Of a DNA stretch of 19,537 nucleotides, positions 15,836 to 19,537 are shown in pieces. The translations under genes were made by a program, and so were the position numbers. This stretch comes from an uncultured Porphyromonadaceae bacterium (lineage in GTDB: Bacteria; Bacteroidota; Bacteroidia; Bacteroidales; Muribaculaceae), in NCBI GenBank assembly GCA_900541865.1, contig UQLO01000042.1, positions 1-19,537 on the forward strand, given 5' to 3'. Position 1 is the first letter of the stretch. Every line of letters starts with the position of its first letter. The notes under the pieces are model-generated. The model was not told the DNA's origin. It made no database searches and saw only the letters and a program-made list of their open reading frames with translations.

Positions 15836-16422
15836 AACGGGCTTTCGACATCTTAGCAAGCGGACTCGGGCTGATTTGCCTGAGTCCGCTCTTTGCCGTG
15901 GTGGCCGTGTGGGTAAAATGCGACTCGCCCGGCCCGGTGTTCTACCGCCAGGTGCGCGTCGGCCGCGGCAACCGCGACTTCCGGCTTTTCAAGTTCCGCT
16001 CCATGCGTCCGGACTCCGACAAGCTGGGCCTGATTACCGTAGGCGGACGCGACCCGCGCGTGACCCGCTCGGGGTACTTCATCCGCAAGTGGAAACTCGA
16101 TGAGTTCCCGCAGCTCATCAACGTGTTCAAGGGCGATATGAGCCTGGTCGGCCCGCGACCGGAAGTGCGCAAATACGTCGATATGTACACTCCCGAGCAG
16201 ATGCGGGTGCTGTCGGTGCGCCCCGGCATAACGTCGCTGGCGTCGATTCGCTACCGCAACGAGAACGACATCCTCGCTGCCGCCGACGACCCCGACCGCT
16301 GCTACGTCGAGCGCGTCATGCCCGACAAGCTGGCCATCGACCTCGAATATGTGGACCGCGCCAATCTCTGGACCGACATCAAACTGATTTTCTCGACTTT
16401 CAAGGAAATTATTACGGGATAA
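15832..16422 (+). CDS. Initiating sugar-1-phosphate transferase (PglC/WcaJ type)
   Basis: 196 aa small monotopic phosphoglycosyltransferase. KRAFDILASGLGLICLSPLFAVVAVWV is the re-entrant membrane helix. KFRSMRPDSD, KLDEFPQL (Asp90-Glu91 dyad) and DMSLVGPRPE follow in family order. It moves a sugar-1-phosphate from a UDP-sugar to undecaprenyl phosphate, starting the repeat unit. The short length without extra membrane helices is the PglC form rather than full-length WcaJ. The start is a TTG overlapping the previous stop (TTGA). Confidence 0.9.
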   Translation: MKRAFDILASGLGLICLSPLFAVVAVWVKCDSPGPVFYRQVRVGRGNRDFRLFKFRSMRPDSDKLGLITVGGRDPRVTRSGYFIRKWKLDEFPQLINVFKGDMSLVGPRPEVRKYVDMYTPEQMRVLSVRPGITSLASIRYRNENDILAAADDPDRCYVERVMPDKLAIDLEYVDRANLWTDIKLIFSTFKEIITG

Positions 16423-16454
16423 TCCCCCTGCACACCACCTTATCTGATACTGCC

Positions 16455-17645
16455 ATGACTTCGCTGCATGAGGCGTACCGCACTTTCTTCGGCCGCGGCG
16501 ACGCCCTCTACGAGCTTTTCGCTCCTTACCGCATCTGCCCGCTGGGCGCCCACGTCGACCACCAGCACGGCCTGGTGACGGGTTTTGCCTTCGATTCGGG
16601 CATAAAGTTTCTTTTCTCCGCCACCGACTCGGGCAAGGTGGAGATGGCCTCGCTGTCGTTCGAGGGCCTGATGACCTTCAATGTTCAGCGCCCGGTCGAA
16701 CCCAAGCAGGGAAACTGGGGCGACTATCTCCGCGGCGCCGTGTGGGCCCTGCAGCAGGACTTCCGGCTGGTCAAGGGCATACGCGGCATCGTCAAAGGCT
16801 CGATGCCTATCGGCGGGCTGTCGTCGTCGGCAGCCTTGCTGTGCGGTTTCGTCATGGCGCTCGACAAGGTGAACGGCCTGGGGCTCTCCCGCGAGCAGAT
16901 TATCCACTATGCTTCGGTGGCCGAGCGGCTCTACGTGGGCCTCAACAACGGCATTCTCGATCAAGCCTGCGTGGCGCTCTGCCGGGCCGACAAGCTGCTC
17001 TTTCTGGACACTGCCACCGGCGAACACCGGCTCATTCCCTTCGGCGGCGAGCAGCCGCGGCCGCTGCCTTTCCGGCTGGGCATTTTCTTCTCCGGAGTGA
17101 CCCGCAAACTCACCGGCACGGACTACAATCTTCGCGTGGCCGAGTGCAAGACGGCGGCCTGGATAGTGCAGGCCTACGAAAATCTGCCTCTTAAGGAGCA
17201 GGCCGACACCCGTCTGCGCGACGTCCCCCGCGAGCTCTTCGAGCGCCACAGCGAACGCATGCCCGAGCGCTTTGCCCGCCGCGCACGCCACTTCTACGAC
17301 GAGTGCGAGCGTGCCGCCGCCGGCGTACGCGCCTGGGAGGCCGGCGACATCGCCGCCTTCGGAGAGCTGGTCTTCCGGAGCTGCGAGTCGTCGATGGACA
17401 ATTATCAGTGCGGCTCGCCCGAACTTATCGAGCTCTACCGCATCATGCGGCGCACCGACGGCATCTTCGGCGGACGCTTCAGCGGAGCCGGCTTCAAGGG
17501 CGCATGCATAGCCCTTGTCGACCCGGACAAGACGGACGCCATACGCGAGTTCGTGACCCGCGAGTATCTCAAAGTCTATCCGCAGTACAAGGACACCTTC
17601 GAGGTATTCTTCTGCGACCCCGCCAACGGCGTTGATTTTCTCTAA
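16455..17645 (+). CDS. Galacturonokinase-like GHMP sugar kinase
   Basis: 396 aa. The galactokinase-type signature appears as APYRICPLGAHVDHQHG (residues 23-39), a form I associate with plant galacturonate kinases rather than typical galactokinase (which has GRVNLIGEHTDY). The ATP-binding loop is GGLSSSAA (120-127), and the third GHMP motif is GRFSGAGFKGACIALV. It would phosphorylate a sugar (galacturonate proposed) at C1. Its neighbours, a nucleotidyltransferase and a UDP-glucuronate 4-epimerase, make a uronate role plausible. The alternative is a galactokinase or arabinokinase homolog. A 32-nt gap follows the previous gene with no terminator. Confidence 0.75.
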   Translation: MTSLHEAYRTFFGRGDALYELFAPYRICPLGAHVDHQHGLVTGFAFDSGIKFLFSATDSGKVEMASLSFEGLMTFNVQRPVEPKQGNWGDYLRGAVWALQQDFRLVKGIRGIVKGSMPIGGLSSSAALLCGFVMALDKVNGLGLSREQIIHYASVAERLYVGLNNGILDQACVALCRADKLLFLDTATGEHRLIPFGGEQPRPLPFRLGIFFSGVTRKLTGTDYNLRVAECKTAAWIVQAYENLPLKEQADTRLRDVPRELFERHSERMPERFARRARHFYDECERAAAGVRAWEAGDIAAFGELVFRSCESSMDNYQCGSPELIELYRIMRRTDGIFGGRFSGAGFKGACIALVDPDKTDAIREFVTREYLKVYPQYKDTFEVFFCDPANGVDFL

Positions 17646-17651
17646 CTGAAA

Positions 17652-18386
17652 ATGAAGAACATAGTCATAGCGGCGGGATATGCCACCCGCCTGTATCCCC
17701 TGACCGAGAATTGCCCCAAGCCGCTGCTCGAAATAGGCGGCCGGACTATTCTGGACCGACTCATCGACGACGTCGACACCCTGCCGGAGGTCGACTGCCA
17801 CATCATCGTGACCAACAGCCGCTTCGCGCCGGCTTTCCAAGCCTGGGCCGAGGGCCGCGCCTTCGCAAAGCCCGTCAAGATTATCGACGACGGCACTTCG
17901 ACAAACGACACCCGTCTGGGGGCCGTGCGCGACCTTCTGCTGGCCATAGAGCGCGAGGACATCACCGACGACGACATCATGGTGCTGGCCGCCGACAATA
18001 TCCTGGAGTTCGGCCTGCGCGGTTTCGTGGACTTCTTCCAAGCCAAGGGCACCAGCATCATTATGTGCCACCACGAGCCGGACGTGGAGCGTCTGCGCCG
18101 CACCGGCGTCATCGAGGTCGACGAGGCCATGAAGGTGCTCGACATGCAGGAAAAACCCGCCGTGCCGGCCTCACATTGGGCCGTGCCCCCATTCTACATC
18201 TACTCGCGGGCCGACCTGCCCCTGATTCGCGACTGCCTGGCCCACGGCTGCGGCTTCGACGCCCCGGGCAACCTGGCCCGATATCTTGCCGGGGCCTCAA
18301 CCCTCCACGCTTGGCCAATGCCCGGCCCGCGCTTCGACATCGGCACCCTCGACTCCTATCACGAAGCCTGCCGACGCTTCGCTTAA
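17652..18386 (+). CDS. Sugar-1-phosphate nucleotidyltransferase
   Basis: 244 aa. The N-terminus is AAGYATRLYPLTENCPKPLLEIGG (Gly9, Arg13, Lys23), the nucleotide-binding signature of the NTP_transferase family in a variant form (GYATRLYP in place of GxGTRLRP). Asp115 in LAADNIL is the metal-binding Asp. It begins 6 nt after the kinase gene, so together they would activate a sugar: kinase to sugar-1-P, then this enzyme to NDP-sugar. Given the kinase, the product is proposed to be UDP-galacturonate. The base and sugar cannot be determined from sequence. Confidence 0.8.
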   Translation: MKNIVIAAGYATRLYPLTENCPKPLLEIGGRTILDRLIDDVDTLPEVDCHIIVTNSRFAPAFQAWAEGRAFAKPVKIIDDGTSTNDTRLGAVRDLLLAIEREDITDDDIMVLAADNILEFGLRGFVDFFQAKGTSIIMCHHEPDVERLRRTGVIEVDEAMKVLDMQEKPAVPASHWAVPPFYIYSRADLPLIRDCLAHGCGFDAPGNLARYLAGASTLHAWPMPGPRFDIGTLDSYHEACRRFA

Positions 18387-18411
18387 TGAAAGAAAATTTA
18401 GAAAGTTAGCA

Positions 18412-19464
18412 ATGAAAGTATTAGTTACCGGCGCTGCCGGATTCATCGGCGCGGCTGTGTGCCGCCGCCTCATCGACGGGGGCCACTGTGTGGTCGGTCT
18501 GGACAACATCAACACCTACTACGACCCCGAGCTAAAGTACGGCCGCCTTGCAGAGCTGGGCATCAGCCGCGACGACGTGGCCTGGTACAAGTTCGCCCGC
18601 AGCTCCCGCTTCCCGCAGCTTGAGTTCATCCGCATGAACCTTGAGGACACCCAGGCCATGCAGATGCTCTTTGCCAACGGCGCCTTCGACGCCGTGGTCA
18701 ACCTGGCCGCACAGGCCGGCGTGCGCTACTCCATCACCAACCCGCAGGCATACATCGAGAGCAATGTCGACGGCTTCATCAACATCCTCGAAGGCTGCCG
18801 CCACAACCCGGTCAAGCATCTGGTCTACGCCTCCTCCTCGAGCGTCTACGGCCTCAACGGCAAGGTGCCCTTCAGCGAGCACCACGGCATCGCACATCCC
18901 GTAAGCCTCTATGCCGCAACCAAAAAGAGCAATGAGCTCATGGCCCACGCCTACTCCAAGCTCTACAATATCCCCACCACGGGCCTGCGGTTCTTCACCG
19001 TCTACGGCCCTTGGGGACGCCCCGACATGTCGCCATTCCTCTTCATGGACGCCATCCTCCACGACCGACCCATCAAGGTGTTCAACAACGGCGACATGCT
19101 GCGCGACTTCACATATATCGACGACATCGTCGAAGGCGTGGTGCGAGTCCTCGACGTCGTGCCGAAGGGCAACCCCGACTGGGACGAGACAAACCCCGAC
19201 CCGGCCACTTCGCCCGCGCCATACCGCATCTACAACATCGGCAACCAGCACCCAACACGCCTGATGGACTACATCGCCTGCATAGAGCGCGCTATCGGCC
19301 GCGAAGCACGCAAGGACTTCCTGCCCATGCAGCCCGGCGACGTCTACCAGACCTACGCCGACTCCTCCGCACTGGCCGAGGCCACCGGTTTCAAACCCGA
19401 CACTCCGCTGCAGACCGGCATCGACCGCACTGTGGCATGGTTCAAAAACTTCTACAAACTATAA
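18412..19464 (+). CDS. UDP-glucuronate 4-epimerase
   Basis: 350 aa extended SDR. The NAD loop GAAGFIG is at 7-13, YASSSSVYG at 139-147, and the catalytic Tyr167 with Lys171 in YAATKKS. LDNINTYYDPELKYGRLAEL, RFFTVYGPWGRPDM and DFTYIDDIVEGVVR match the UDP-GlcA 4-epimerase (Gla/Cap1J) subgroup. It interconverts UDP-GlcA and UDP-GalA in the cytoplasm. UDP-glucose dehydrogenase follows 10 nt later, so the two steps are adjacent. The start at 18412 is chosen over an upstream in-frame start because it falls just after the previous gene and begins with the NAD-binding strand. Confidence 0.9.
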   Translation: MKVLVTGAAGFIGAAVCRRLIDGGHCVVGLDNINTYYDPELKYGRLAELGISRDDVAWYKFARSSRFPQLEFIRMNLEDTQAMQMLFANGAFDAVVNLAAQAGVRYSITNPQAYIESNVDGFINILEGCRHNPVKHLVYASSSSVYGLNGKVPFSEHHGIAHPVSLYAATKKSNELMAHAYSKLYNIPTTGLRFFTVYGPWGRPDMSPFLFMDAILHDRPIKVFNNGDMLRDFTYIDDIVEGVVRVLDVVPKGNPDWDETNPDPATSPAPYRIYNIGNQHPTRLMDYIACIERAIGREARKDFLPMQPGDVYQTYADSSALAEATGFKPDTPLQTGIDRTVAWFKNFYKL

Positions 19465-19474
19465 AAACCGACAA

Positions 19475-19537
19475 ATGAAGAAATACAACATAGCAGTTGC
19501 CGGCACGGGCTATGTCGGCCTCAGTCTGGCCACCCTT
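19475..19537 (+). CDS. ugd: UDP-glucose 6-dehydrogenase, N-terminal fragment (right copy)
   Basis: The first 21 codons of a gene running off the right edge. It starts MKKYNIAVAGTGYVGLS, a Rossmann fold GxGYVGL start of nucleotide-sugar dehydrogenases. It follows the epimerase gene after a 10-nt gap. Its first 50 nt are identical to the left copy, with four synonymous changes afterwards. It would provide UDP-glucuronate for the epimerase. Confidence 0.8.
   Translation, partial: MKKYNIAVAGTGYVGLSLATL

Noticed and set aside
16423..16454. GGGAT/ATCCC inverted repeat after the initiating transferase gene as a terminator
   Set aside because: The arms almost touch, so no loop can form, and no T-tract follows; the operon appears to continue.
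16440..18074. Long minus-strand open frame opposite the kinase and nucleotidyltransferase genes
   Set aside because: Low-complexity Ala/Gly/Val/Glu-rich translation with no motif, covered by two well-supported plus-strand genes.

Overview
This looks like a capsule or other surface-polysaccharide locus of a Bacteroidota bacterium, probably a gut Bacteroidales of relatively high GC (Muribaculaceae-like; the family is a guess). The grounds are a Bacteroidetes-type -7 element (TATCTTTG), a promoter lying between inverted repeats, NusG/UpxY-like domains in the first gene of each operon, and tightly packed genes that mostly overlap by ATGA and lack Shine-Dalgarno sequences.

Layout. The window holds two divergent operons around a regulatory hub at about 1473-1998. 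Leftward (- strand) are a regulator (1472-90) and the first 21 codons of a UDP-glucose 6-dehydrogenase gene (63-1). Rightward (+ strand) are a paralogous regulator (1999-3420), a saccharopine-dehydrogenase-like oxidoreductase, two ATP-grasp proteins (sugar-transfer type and TupA type), a Wzx flippase, a CapA-like metallophosphatase, a Wzy polymerase, a GT4, a P-loop ATPase of unknown role, a second GT4, a GT2, a DegT aminotransferase, a PglC/WcaJ-type initiating transferase, a galacturonokinase-like GHMP kinase, a sugar-phosphate nucleotidyltransferase, a UDP-glucuronate 4-epimerase, and the start of a second UDP-glucose dehydrogenase gene. The two dehydrogenase starts lie at opposite ends of the window in inverted orientation and are almost identical.

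The hub is the most interesting part. A 22-bp perfect inverted repeat (1648-1669 and 1818-1839) encloses 148 bp containing a promoter that now points left. If the segment inverts, the same promoter would point right, so one switch could choose between the two operons. Each operon begins with a protein that appears to fuse a degenerate tyrosine-recombinase-like region (expected catalytic Arg and His-x-x-Arg residues absent) to a C-terminal NusG-like NGN plus KOW module. Both untranslated leaders carry the same 19-nt element (17 of 19 identical) about 50 nt before the start codon, a candidate loading site for these putative antiterminators. No UpxZ-like gene is seen.

How the genes may work together. 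UDP-Glc to UDP-GlcA to UDP-GalA (dehydrogenase plus epimerase) and GalA to GalA-1-P to UDP-GalA (kinase plus nucleotidyltransferase) would both supply galacturonate. The aminotransferase makes an aminosugar. The PglC-like enzyme starts the repeat unit, three glycosyltransferases extend it, Wzx exports it and Wzy polymerises it. The TupA-like and other ATP-grasp proteins, the CapA-like protein and the lysine-type oxidoreductase suggest, as a hypothesis, an amino-acid-decorated acidic polysaccharide.
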